Source: Sweltsa coloradensis (lineage: Eukaryota; Arthropoda; Insecta; Plecoptera; Chloroperlidae). Taken from it: DNA of 64,000 nt. The position numbers and the translations under genes were made by a program. The stretch covers positions 255,501 through 319,500 of the forward strand of contig JAMZAV010000317.1 in assembly GCA_024449915.1 (NCBI GenBank), given 5' to 3'. The notes below the pieces were generated by a model, which was not told the origin of the DNA, ran no database searches, and worked only from the letters and a program-made list of their open reading frames with translations. Of this stretch, positions 24,258 to 33,885 are shown in pieces (the stretch's first letter is position 1; each line of letters starts with the position of its first letter).

Positions 24258-25232
24258 TCATACTTCAAGATACTGCTAACAGAGTTTTTGTTTATTGTGC
24301 GGGGGTGGTGGTGGTGGTGGGGGGGACATACTGCAGCCACTAAGGATTTATTTGATTGTAACTTTGCAGAGATGTCATAAAAACGGAAATAAAATCCGAG
24401 GAGACTTTTTTAAATTTACAGGTTTAAAAATATATATAGCCTATGTATTATTGTACTAAATCAACTAAAGTTCTTTGTGAATGATTTTATTATTATTGTT
24501 GTACTGTTTCCGCCATTCCTCCGCAAGTGTGTTGTTAGCAACCAGGGAGGGATGTTGGCATGAGTAGGGCCTACTTGTCAGTGGGCCGGGAACGATAGTA
24601 GTGCGACCTTAGTTAGTTAGTTACGGCTAGTTATTGGGGTTTTAGGGCACACAACAGTAAAGTTATCAGTGCTTGAAGCGCGCCTCTTACTCCAGACCAG
24701 AAACTATCTGTTGTGTAACGCTTTCATAATCAGCTACATTCGTGGGCAATTACCTTCCTCAGATTTCGTAGGTAAAAAGAATATAATAATAATAATTGTT
24801 TTTTTTCTGTAATCAACGTGGTCCATTTACACAGTTCATACGGAAAGGGAGCAGGAAGACGACCTTGGGGTCTACATATAGAATGTCCTGAATTTTTCAA
24901 CTGAAACTTACTGACCTTCTGTAGAAGAGTTGGCAAGTTTTTTCACTAGTATACATTGCTATCGCAATAAGCATACATACATGATGTAATTTATTTTCGT
25001 CCTAGCCTATTATAATTAGTTGCTTAAATTAGTAGACTATGAAATCAAGAATGGATGCATATTAATAATTATCTTTGTCAATTTTACTGCTATACACATG
25101 TATAATGTATATTAACCTTAGTCCACGTAAAAGGGATGCTCCATACACACACAAGTTGCCTTATGTGGTGGAGAATCTCTGAAATATATATATCTTTAGT
25201 ATATGTTATAATGTATAAAAGTGGAATTGAAT
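24258..25232. other. Non-coding stretch
   Basis: Contains a GGT/GTG run (about 24300-24330) and otherwise unique AT-rich DNA. ORFs here are short and without content. Confidence 0.45.
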
Positions 25233-25298
25233 AAATTGAATATTGAATATTGAATATTGAATATTGAATATTGAATATTGAATATTGAATATTGAATT
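25233..25298 (+). repeat. ATTGAAT heptamer array, probable retroposon tail
   Basis: About nine copies of ATTGAAT directly follow a GAATAAATTGAA word. Short tandem arrays of this kind commonly terminate L2/CR1-type elements or their SINEs. No body was recognised upstream. Confidence 0.7.
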
Positions 25299-25387
25299 AT
25301 AAAGTTATTAATTTTGGTTGTTTTGACTAATTCATCCATTCGGATCTATAATGGGGAAACAATTTAAAAACAATTATAAGGTTATAC

Positions 25388-25590
25388 CGTCCCGGTTGTC
25401 TAGTTGGCTAAGGCGCCTACCCGGAAAGTGAAATCCCAAACTAATGTATGATATTGATATGAACTTGGTTGGTTACAGCTAAGCCTAAACCCTCTTTAGC
25501 CATTGAATTGTAGGATGTTTGTTGTATGATAATTGGGCTCAGTCAGATCTGGCTCAGAGTTCTTTGAGTGGGGGTTCAAAGCTCGTCCCT
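25388..25590 (+). repeat. Split tRNA-like sequence (weak)
   Basis: TTGTCTAGTTGGCTAAGGCGCC (25396 on) resembles a tRNA D-arm and A box. GGGGGTTCAAAGCTCGTCCC at about 25570 resembles a T-arm and B box but lies some 170 nt further on. The acceptor ends do not pair. It may be a SINE head with an insertion or a chance pairing, and it is not a functional tRNA. Confidence 0.2.
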
Positions 25591-25599
25591 TCTCTTGAT

Positions 25600-26452
25600 A
25601 ACACGGCTAAAACTTCGTCTCAAGTCGAGTGAGGGGAAGGGGTTGCGAGATGGTCAACCGTTGGTCTACAGACGTTCTTTGATTATTGTGTGCCACTCTC
25701 CTGCTATCTCGACACAATACCATCTAGCTCAACAATGTTTGACTTTACAGCTGTGTACACTGTACATCGAAGTTTGTCGAGTCGCAACTAACTGTTTATT
25801 ACCCTTGTGTTTCAGGATTGGGAACAGAAAATCTGACACATGCTTACACTTCGAGACAAATATATTACATTATTAATCAAGATTAAGATTCTTGTTATTT
25901 TTCCAAAATATTCATAGAAACATTATATTGGACAAAAATCATTAAAAAAAGTAAATAACAATTTATCTAATTTTCACCAAGTGTTCCCCTTTTCACCACA
26001 TTTTTAAAAAGAGACCACACATTTTACCAAAATATAACCGGCGGGATTCGCCAGCCGACATTAGATCTTGTTATGCAAATGCCCCATGATTCATGGGCCA
26101 AATCAATCCCTGATACTCTAGATTCTAGAAGTCTAGAACCAAGCCAAGGATTATTTCTTATTGAGTCGTCATTGTCCTGGTCCAAACTTCCGCCCCCCCC
26201 CCCCTCCCCCCGCAACGTCTGTAGGGTCGCGAGTAACACGCGTCTCGTTAGCTCGGGCAGCGGGCCCGAAGATTGCCGACACTGCCCGAGTGAATCACAG
26301 TTCGTCAGTCTTCAAGAGGGGGTGGGGGAGATTGATTGTTCCTCTCAATCGAACCGTTTCACCAGCAACCGCCGTGCTAATGTAATCGCCTTCCCATGTT
26401 GCGGACTAGGGGCGGGGCGGAGAGTTACACTTATACAACTCTTTGATTTAAC
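25600..26452. other. Non-coding stretch with a regulatory-looking patch
   Basis: 26040-26160 holds a POU octamer ATGCAAAT (26073-26080) and a near-perfect palindrome CCCATGATTCATGGG (26083-26097). From 26200 it becomes GC-rich with C runs. The 138-codon frame at 26073-26489 crosses a C run and enters the hAT element, so I do not accept it as a gene. The 102-codon frame at 25568-25876 is likewise unsupported. Confidence 0.35.
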
Positions 26453-27507
26453 CAGGCGCGTAGCAAAGGAACTCTTTTTCGCAAAGTGATGGGCGGTGGG
26501 GTGGGGGTGGGGGGTGGGGGGGGGATGGGGGAATGCTGAGCTGATGAGCTTTTGTTCGCTTCTGCATCCTACCAACTAGTCAATGCCCTGAATATACTGA
26601 CAGTGACTATACTAGTACTAGTTTTCCAGTTGTTGTAGCCGATATTTAAAACCCTTTCGTTCCCCTGCAGTGTAGCCATGGCAACGGAAAGTTCTAAATT
26701 TTTTGCGGGTAAATTTTGAGTTTGACCCATATTAAAAAAAAAAAAAATGGTAAATGAAAAATATATACATTTTCCCCCAATTCAATGGGACGAATAGTGT
26801 CTTTTTGAGAGAAGATTGAAAATACACAGGTGCTAAAAAGGATAAAAACAGAAAAATTTTGGTTTGTCCCCGAAAAATAGTAAATCTCCAGTACTGGTGT
26901 TATTTGAGATAAACATAATCTATAATTTGCAAAAAAATTCAGAATAAAATCTAGTTTTAGAAATGTACATGAAATTTAAAAATAAAGATTTTATTCAAAA
27001 TCGAAAAATTCATAAAAATTCCAAAAAATTATGATAAAAAAATATCTTAGAAAGAATGGAATTTTAATTGATTTATTACAACTTCCTAATTAAGACAAAA
27101 ATAATTCGGGAATAAAAGGGTTTTTAAGATGCACTTCCTACAGCAAATTCGCCCTATCTTGTCTAAAAAAAACATATACTCTTGGGTGGTAACAAAGATC
27201 TGACTAACGATTCAAGATAATGCACTGTAGTGGTCTGTACACGACGTTCTTCATCTAGATTATATTTATATATATGCGTGCATGGGGATGAGTTATAAAA
27301 TATGTTTTTTTTTTTTTTTTTTTATCCGATAGAAAATGCGATGGAAATTGAATAGCTTAGGAGTTTACTTGAGTCTTTTGACTATTCATTTAGACCCTTT
27401 TCTGTGAGCTCTGTTGTGTGCTCAATTCTGGCCGACAAGTATCCTCTTAACATTCTGAAGTGGGGGGGGGATCCCCCCTCCTACCCCCCTCCCTAGCTAC
27501 GCGCCTG
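26453..27507. mobile_element. Non-autonomous hAT-like element (1055 bp)
   Basis: The terminal inverted repeats are CAGGCGCGTAGC (26453-26464) and GCTACGCGCCTG (27496-27507), a perfect 12 bp. The flank GATTTAAC on the left compares with GATTAACT on the right, an 8-bp hAT-type duplication if one T was lost. The ends are G- and C-rich (GGGTGGGGGTGG near 26500, CCCCCCTCCTACCCC near 27475). The interior is AT-rich without transposase coding and includes GCCATGGCAACG at 26675-26686. Confidence 0.82.
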
Positions 27508-27602
27508 GATTAACTCGGGCCCCGCTATCACAGGTACTTTAGGGGGTGGGTTTTAGGAAAGAAATCAGATTTGTTACTTTCTCGTGGTTAGATTTAATAT
27601 TG

Positions 27603-28309
27603 TTAAGCGAGCGAAGCGAGCGTTTCCATTTGACTCTGCCGGAAAAATTAGTCACTGTTTTTTTTTGTTTTTTTTGTTTGTTTGTTTTTTTGTTTTTGTT
27701 TTTTTTGTTTGTTTGTATGTCTCGCCATAACGTTCGAACGGAGGCTCGGATCGAGTTGAAATTTTGACCATCCGCAAGCTTCGTTCTCGATTGAATGCCA
27801 TTAGTTTTGTGGCAAAATCGTTCAAAAAGTTAAAAAGTTACATTAAAGTTAATCGAAAGTTTTTTTCTAAAACTTAACGGGGACAAAATCTGAGATAGCC
27901 AAATCATTTAGAATGTCCGTCCGGTCACGAATATGTTAATTTTATTTTGATCCGATAAGTAGTGTAGATGGAAATTACATTATAACAAAAGTAACGTTGC
28001 CATGGCAACGAAAAGACGCGCGAAGTTTCTAATGCACTGCCACCTAGAAGTAATCAAAATACTTTCGAGGAAGCAGTCTATTATTTGTCAACAAAGAGTT
28101 TAAATAGTTTTCCCAAGGAGTCAAGGTCCTCTAGATGGCGGTGGATTTTAAAGTAAAGATTTAAACACGGGTTTACCCAAATACCTTGGCAAAAATAAAT
28201 AATACTGGAAACGCGAACGTCGTAAATTTTAAAATTAAAAAAATGTGCAATGTGGGTCTAGCTATAGCACGTGCTCGCTTATCAACGCGTCCAACTGAGC
28301 GTTTCCTAG
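27603..28309 (+). mobile_element. Family C Helitron2-like element, copy C1
   Basis: The 5' end is TTAAGCGAGCGAAGCGAGCG and the subterminal inverted word is GCTCGCTTATCAACGC. The hairpin AACGC/GCGTT encloses GTCCAACTGA, and the end is TTTCCTAG at 28309. A long (TTTG)n/T tract at 27655-27715 is followed by TCTCGCCATAACG, then a block GGCTCGGATCGAGTTGAAAT that parallels the equivalent place in families A and B. A 16-bp perfect palindrome CGTTGCCATGGCAACG (27995-28010) lies inside. Confidence 0.85.
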
Positions 28310-28314
28310 TATTT

Positions 28315-29303
28315 TTAAGCGAGCGAAGCGAGCGTTTCCATTTGACTCTGCCGGAAAAATTAGTCACTGTTTTTTTTTTTTTTTTGTTTGTATGTCTCGC
28401 CATAACGTTCGAACGGAGGCTCGGATCGAGTTGAAATTTTGACCATCCGCAAGCTTCGTTCTCGATTGAATGCCATTAGTTTTGTGGCAAAATCGTTCAA
28501 AAAGTTAAAAAGTTACATTAAAGTTAATCGAAAGTTTTTTTTTTAAACTAAACGGCGACAAAATCTGAGATAGCCAAATCATTTAGAATGTCCGTCCGGT
28601 CACGAATATGTTAATTTTATTTTGATCCGATAAGTAGTGTAGATGGAAATTACATTATAACAAAGTTCCGTTACCATGGCAACGGAAAGTCGCGCAGCTT
28701 TTTTGGCTCATGATAGCGGTCGAACGGAGGCTCGGATCGAGTTGAAATTTTGACCATCCGCAAGCTTCGTTCTCGATTGAATGCCATTAGTTTTGTGGCA
28801 AAATCGTTCAAAAAGTTAAAAAGTTACATTAAAGTTAATCGAAAGTTTTTTTTTCAAACTAATTGGCGACAAAATCTGAGATGGCCAAATCATTTAGAAT
28901 GTCCGTCCGGTCACGAATATGTTAATTTTATTTTGATCCGATAAGTAGTGTAGTTGGAAATTACATTATAACAAAAGTAACGTTACCATGGCAACGAAAA
29001 CTCGCACGAGGTTCGCACTATGCACTGCCACCTAGAAGTAATCAAAATACTATCGAGGAAGCAGTGTATTATTTGTTTCGTTTAACCAAAGAAATGATGT
29101 CAAGGTCCTCTAGATGGCGGTGGATTTTATCCACAAATTAAAGGTTTACCCAAATAGGCCTACCTTGGCAATAATAAATAATATTGGAAACATGGCCCCG
29201 TCGACAGTGAACGTCTCAAATTTTAAAATTGAAAAAAATTGCAATGTGGGTCTAGCTATAGCACGTGCTCGCTTATCAACGCGTCCAACTGAGCGTTTCC
29301 TAG
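28315..29303 (+). mobile_element. Family C Helitron2-like element, copy C2
   Basis: Starts only 5 bp after C1 in the same orientation, forming a head-to-tail pair. It is 989 bp against 707 bp for C1 because a segment is repeated in tandem with a period of about 311 bp (GAACGGAGGCTCGG at 28411 and 28722). Each half keeps a CGTTACCATGGCAACG word (28669-28684 and 28981-28996). It ends with the same hairpin and TTTCCTAG. Confidence 0.85.
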
Positions 29304-30045
29304 TATATGTCCCATGAGCGTAGGGTCCATACCTCTCGGCCTCCAATGCAGAAAGTCCAGGGGTTCATTCTCACTACAAACAGAAGATTTGCAACTCCTG
29401 GTGTGGACTTTTCCATCAATTCAACACCTTGTAGTCGTCCTGGCAACGAGGACATAATATATTCTAAGCTGATGCACCCGCGGGTAGAAGCGTGTCCAAC
29501 TTGTTTGGGAGGTATTTTCTAGGAAAAATACCGGTCTCCATTTGGCACTAGTCGATATCGTCAGCGCCGACAGGATTGGCTACTACTTTCAATTTGAAGT
29601 CTCCAACCGAAAATGAATCAAGTCTCAAGAAGGTCCTACACGTAATATTTACATTTTAAAAACTAATTAGAGGCAGGAATATAAGATGGGACAGCGTGCA
29701 GAAATGTGGTGTTGGGTGATTTTATCCATAAAGTGTGCGTTTTGCAAAATATAAACGCTACGTAAAAACCTTTTGTTTAAATGTATTCCCACAGACAATA
29801 ATATAGTGACTTGAGGTTGGCGACACCGTCTACATATTACTATGCCCATTTAAACGCAGTGTATGGCCGACAGAGGCCGACAGAGTCATTTTAATTCATG
29901 AGCAAAGAGCCCAATGAGCACGCAGAATGCATGCACATTCTATTTTATTATTCATTTTATACCATGTTTTAGCCTTAGGAACTATTCACTCCCTCTTCAC
30001 GAAGAGGAGTATAATTGTACCATGTAATATTAAGTGAATAAAGAT
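29304..30045 (+). other. Non-coding stretch ending in a retroposon-like 3' end
   Basis: No gene is seen. The last 60 bases contain a perfect hairpin CCTCTTC-AC-GAAGAGG (29992-30007) and GTGAATAAAGAT immediately before the CTACT array, the layout of an L2/CR1-type 3' end. Confidence 0.4.
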
Positions 30046-30150
30046 CTACTCTACTCTACTCTACTCTACTCTACTCTACTCTACTCTACTCTACTCTACT
30101 CTACTCTACTCTACTCTACTCTACTCTACTCTACTCTACTCTACTCTCTC
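30046..30150 (+). repeat. CTACT pentamer array
   Basis: About 20 nearly perfect copies of CTACT follow a hairpin and AATAAAG, probably an expanded retroposon tail. Confidence 0.95.
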
Positions 30151-30369
30151 TCGGTGTGAGTTAGCGTACCAAATTATGACTTCAACAAAAACATTTTTTT
30201 AAATACCATTTTGTTTCCTTTCGGAAAACGTTCATTTTGGGAACAATCACCATAAAAATTACCTCTTTGGGCAATCGACCTTTCTTTTATAAAATCTACT
30301 CCTATTTATTTCCGAAAATAACGAAAACATTTTTTTTTGCCTTAATCTAACAACGTATTCAGGTTTTGT

Positions 30370-30720
30370 TGTGGTAAAAGTCCCGTGTTTGTCCGGGGGG
30401 TGTAATGTTGTTCTGTTGGCTGACATGGCTGGGTGAAGGTTCTCGTGCTGTGATGGTTGGCTGACATGGCTGAACGAGCCCACTACACGGGTTGACCATT
30501 AAACAGGCCCTGCACTCTCCCATGTTGTACTTCCAGGACGGCGCATGCGCGCACAGCTGCAAGGGATTGTGGGAACTTGCAAAGGAGGCCAGGTTTTGTA
30601 ATTGTTAGAGACTCCGCTGAAAGTTTTAAAAAATATATCTGATGCTCTAATATGGAAGTGACTCTGTCGGCAGACGGCGACACACAAATAGAAATACATG
30701 GCAGAAACTGACAATGGAAG
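30370..30720. promoter_or_regulatory. Promoter-like patch with NRF1 site
   Basis: A GC-richer patch with an exact NRF1-type core GCGCATGCGC (30541-30550), an ETS-like ACTTCC just upstream, and GGGATTGTGGGAA (30562-30574), which loosely resembles a ZNF143 half site. The 17-bp word GTTGGCTGACATGGCTG occurs twice about 40 bp apart (near 30415 and 30455). Overlapping minus-strand ORFs (30259-30854) and a plus ORF (30714-30938) have no recognisable domain. Confidence 0.3.
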
Positions 30721-30989
30721 CCATAAGTCCCTGGGTTTGGATACCCGCCACAGGCAATTCTCACCATTATAGTTATATGGATGTTGTTTTCAGTGTTGTT
30801 AATGGGGATGCTGGGATTGAGTCCTCTAAAACAGCCCTTAAACTTTCCCATCACAATAGGGAACTGTCCTTGGTTTCAAATATATCTTACACGTATTTAG
30901 TAATTTGTAATATTCAATTTAATAAACATCGCAATTAAAATAAACTTAAAAAAATGAAATCTGTGGATTCTATGCATGTTCAAAGTTCC

Positions 30990-31150
30990 TGGGTTTTGAC
31001 TTCCCGCGCATAGATTTAAGAACGCGCTCTGATTGGTTGTGACGTCACCGTGAGGCGAGGCCGACTGCGGAGAGCGTTGTCACAGCAGAGCGTGTTTACC
31101 ATCGGTGTTTACGTCTGTCAGTGTCTGACGTTCTTCACAAGATTACTGAA
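30990..31150. promoter_or_regulatory. Promoter-like patch with CCAAT and CRE sites
   Basis: A CpG-rich patch with an inverted CCAAT box GATTGG (31031-31036) and a perfect CRE TGACGTCA (31040-31047), followed by GAGGCGAGGCCGACTGCGGAG. CCAAT next to CRE in a CpG patch is a common animal core-promoter arrangement. No adjacent coding exon is recognised, so strand and target are unknown. Confidence 0.35.
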
Positions 31151-31378
31151 AAGGGGTTTGAGAAAGCCGACTCCTTAAATATACCTCATGTTAACGCAGT
31201 TCTTCTACATACTATCTACATACTACTACCTAATCTTTGCTACTACATACTTCTCAAATAGCCTCAGTCACGTTCTCTGCTGAGGTTAGAGGAGTAAAAA
31301 GAGACAGGTACATGGAAGTAGGGTTATAGTTTGCCCTCTTCTAGGCTAGCCTAGGAGGCTTAGGCCCTAGCTTTATTT

Positions 31379-31845
31379 TTGGATGAGCGAAGCGAAGATT
31401 CCGTTTCACTACAATGGAGAAAAAAATCCGAAATATTTTTTTTTCTTTTTTTCTTTTGTTTGTATTTTTGTCTGTCTCTTAACACGATTCCGGCTAAACC
31501 GATACTCCGATTGCGATGAAATTTTATGGAGGCCTTCGAAATCTCTGAACTTAGAACTGCCACGTTTTTGAGCGCAATCGGAAAAATTTTTTCTCATGAT
31601 AATCGCAATTTACGATTTGTTTCGTTTTTTAAAAATTTCTTCGACTTACAACACCTACAAGCCTTATCCGATTGTAATGAATTTTTTACAGAACCTTAAT
31701 TCTATGAATTAATATATTCGTGGGAAATTTGAGCGTAATCAAACAATTATTTCTCATAAAAATCTCTATTTTACGCTTTTTTCGTTTTTAAAAAATTACG
31801 CTCATCCAACAACGCGCCTGAAAAAGCGTTTGCAAAGCTTCCTAG
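31379..31845 (+). mobile_element. Family B Helitron2-like element, copy B4 (short)
   Basis: The shortest B copy (467 bp), with about one internal unit of the ~125-bp repeat. The 5' end is TTGGATGAGCGAAGCGAAG and lacks the extra GTAGCGA seen in B1 and B2. The 3' end is intact: ACGCTCATCCAACAACGC, hairpin, AAAAAGCGTTTGCAAAGCTT, CCTAG. The opposing ORFs at 31360-31597 are by-products. Confidence 0.85.
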
Positions 31846-32212
31846 TTAATTTGATTAGGGTCAAGGGCCTACACTATTTTGTACATTTACTTCTAGGATC
31901 AAGATTGAAAACATACTCCTTAGGGCCCTAGAGACAGGCGTAGGTGTAGGCAATAGCTACAATTCTTTGTTCAAGGCATCACAGTACCATCACATCACAG
32001 CCAAGCCAGCTAGGGCCTTTAGGCCTAGATAGATTATCTCAGTCACCAATCAGTAAATACACTGTAATGATTTTAATTTTAATTTGTAGATCAGGTCGGA
32101 ACTCGTACTGTGTTTTTGAAAATCAAATGCACTTTTTTTCATTTAGCAAAATATTTGCTAGCGTCGACGCCTTTTTCTTGTTGTTAAAAAATGTAATAAC
32201 AACAAGGATAAA

Positions 32213-32249
<37 letters not shown>

Positions 32250-32588
32250 AACACAAGAGTTCTAACTGATTTAGACAAAGTTTTCCTAAAAAGAATTTTT
32301 GTATTAGATTTTCTGAAACGCTTGTGAAAGTATTTGATTCGCTCACCAACTTGTCAAGTTTAGAGACACATATCGTTGATTTAAATCAATAAAAATCTGA
32401 TCTAAATCGAAAAAAATCGAAACAATCTGATAGGACTAAATCGTAAACTTGATTTAAATCAAATAAATCATGATTTTTTATTTTTTAAATAAAATAAAAA
32501 AATCACACCCTGCTAATTAGTCAGACAGTCAGACTTCGTTCTTTTGTGCTGTGCATGCATTTTTTTCAGCACTTCTGTCGCTGGTATG
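31846..32588. other. AT-rich non-coding stretch
   Basis: Includes an AAT microsatellite (32212-32244). At 32370-32515 a block rich in TGATTTAAATCAA and GATTTTTTATTTTT ends in AAAATCACACCCTG, which looks like one end of a hAT-type MITE. No matching opposite end was found. No gene is seen. Confidence 0.4.
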
Positions 32589-33242
32589 GACCAGTTTTTT
32601 AACACTGTTTTTTTTTCAATAAAAACAATGAAAATCAACTTCAAATGATAAATAAATAAATAATAACTCATTATTAACTATTTATTAACACTAATCACTT
32701 TGAAAATATACAATTATTAGGTTAATTACTCTTACTAATCACTCGCATATTTCACTGTTTTCGGGCAGCCATCATTTAGGCCTGCCGTGCAGAGTTGTTG
32801 TACGTACTGAGTATACCCGGACAAGAACATAATAAAAAAATAACAAAATGAATCATCACGTTTTTGCGGTTATAGTAAAAAAAAAAATACTTCAAAACCT
32901 TTAACATCGCTATTTCAAGCAAAAGTTCTTTTCAGTTGAAACTCCTAAATATTTAAAATAGCGACGTCAAAGGTTTTGTAGGCGGAGTATTTTAGTGAAA
33001 AGGGTTGGTACTGTCTGCCATGATGCATTTTACCATGGCAAATGCCCAGTTTACGCCTCGAAGGCCTAAGCCTAGGCCGCGTCACTCCTCCCTACTTATA
33101 GCTTACAATAAAACATCATGAAATGAAACTTGTAAGTGTATATTTTAATAATATAAATAACTAGGCTATTTATAAAGTATTACTCATTTTAGGTTGTTTT
33201 TCATTGTTTTTAATTGAAGAAAAACAGTGTTAAAAACTGGTG
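32589..33242. mobile_element. Foldback element (~0.65 kb)
   Basis: The outer arms GACCAGTTTTTTAACACTG (32589 on) and CAGTGTTAAAAACTGGTG (to 33242) are inverted copies. The match extends inward through CAATAAAAACAATGAAAA versus CATTGTTTTTAATTG. A second inverted pair lies in the centre: TTCAAAACCTTTAACATCGC (about 32891) and GCGACGTCAAAGGTTTTG (about 32961). The unit could form a long, imperfect hairpin. No target duplication was identified. Confidence 0.6.
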
Positions 33243-33523
33243 TAGTTCTCCATCTTCTTGTAGCTAAAATAAAAAATGATCTTGCATTATTTATTAGTTA
33301 TTAGGCCTACAGTCTTAAGTCCTTGGCCCTGGTATGTAAATCCCAAGATACAATTCCGTACGTGTGTATTCATTGGCTAGGCCACTTAAATAATGTGGGT
33401 TGACTTTGATTTGTATGCAGAAAGAACTGCAATGGAAAACTGAAGCTATTAATATGTTAAATTAAAGTGAAGAACAACTATAATAATATGTATATACTAT
33501 AGGCATATAAGTCATATACTTAC
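33243..33523. other. Non-coding; would-be intron downstream of the THAP exon
   Basis: AT-rich. Read on the minus strand it follows the donor of the THAP-like exon. I looked for a second exon starting GTGAAGATCATTT-like and found none that is convincing. Confidence 0.35.
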
Positions 33524-33697
33524 AGTAAAGTGTGGATTCGGCAGACGGACGCCGTGTTTGTTTACACTCGTCTTGCAGCTTTGAACCATGCGTTAATTCT
33601 CCTATTTTGTTCGTTTGGCACATTAATGAATATTTTGTCTGGTGTTTTAAAAGTAGTGTTTGTACACCAGTACCATGCACCATTTGTAACGCGGCAT
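33524..33697 (-). pseudogene. THAP-type zinc-finger first exon, degenerate
   Basis: Reading the minus strand from ATG at 33697, the text starts MPRYKWCMV and includes a first Cys. After a frame change it continues with a second Cys and TNTTFKTPDKIFINVPN, then AWFKAARR, and after another frame change SAESTLY. Cys-X4-Cys, the F..VP motif, the Trp and the following basic pair match the N-terminal half of a THAP (C2CH) DNA-binding domain. The exon ends T|GTAAGT (donor at 33518-33523 on the plus strand), so the third Cys codon would be split by the intron, as expected if the next exon encodes a CEDHF-like motif. Two disruptions are visible: 4 nt instead of 6 between MV and the second Cys, and a shift after AARR. 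THAP domains occur both in host regulators and in P-element-like transposases, and I cannot tell which this was. The overlapping 98- and 102-codon ORFs are frame fragments of it. Confidence 0.6.
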
Positions 33698-33885
33698 TTG
33701 ACTGAATTAATATACGTTTTATCCGGATAATCTGATGCGTGGGAAGAGCGCGCGACACAAATAGCTGCTGTCATGGCGAACTGTCTGCTAGCCGCCTCGG
33801 CAAACCTCGCGATGACGTCACGCCCACCTGCAATGGCGCATGGCCGTTTTCCGCGCGAAGCCCGGTTCAAATTTTTCCTCGCTCA
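33698..33885 (-). promoter_or_regulatory. CpG-rich promoter patch upstream of the THAP exon
   Basis: Directly upstream (on the minus strand) of the THAP start codon lies CpG-rich DNA. It has a perfect CRE TGACGTCA (33813-33820) and several CGCG words, and the sequence next to it returns to AT-rich DNA. Position and composition fit a core promoter. On the plus strand the same patch starts a 136-codon frame (33739-34149), so a bidirectional promoter is conceivable. Confidence 0.45.

Noticed and set aside
25388..25590. Possible functional tRNA gene
   Set aside because: A- and B-box-like words are about 170 nt apart and the acceptor stem does not pair.
26073..26489. 138-codon plus-strand frame
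   Set aside because: It crosses C runs, runs into the hAT element, has competing frames on both strands and shows no recognisable domain.
30483..30854. 123-codon minus-strand frame
   Set aside because: No domain, several overlapping alternatives, and mostly ordinary composition; the patch is better described as promoter-like.
32370..32515. Possible complete hAT MITE ending in CACACCCTG
   Set aside because: Only one end is visible; no CAGGGTGTG partner or 8-bp duplication was found.
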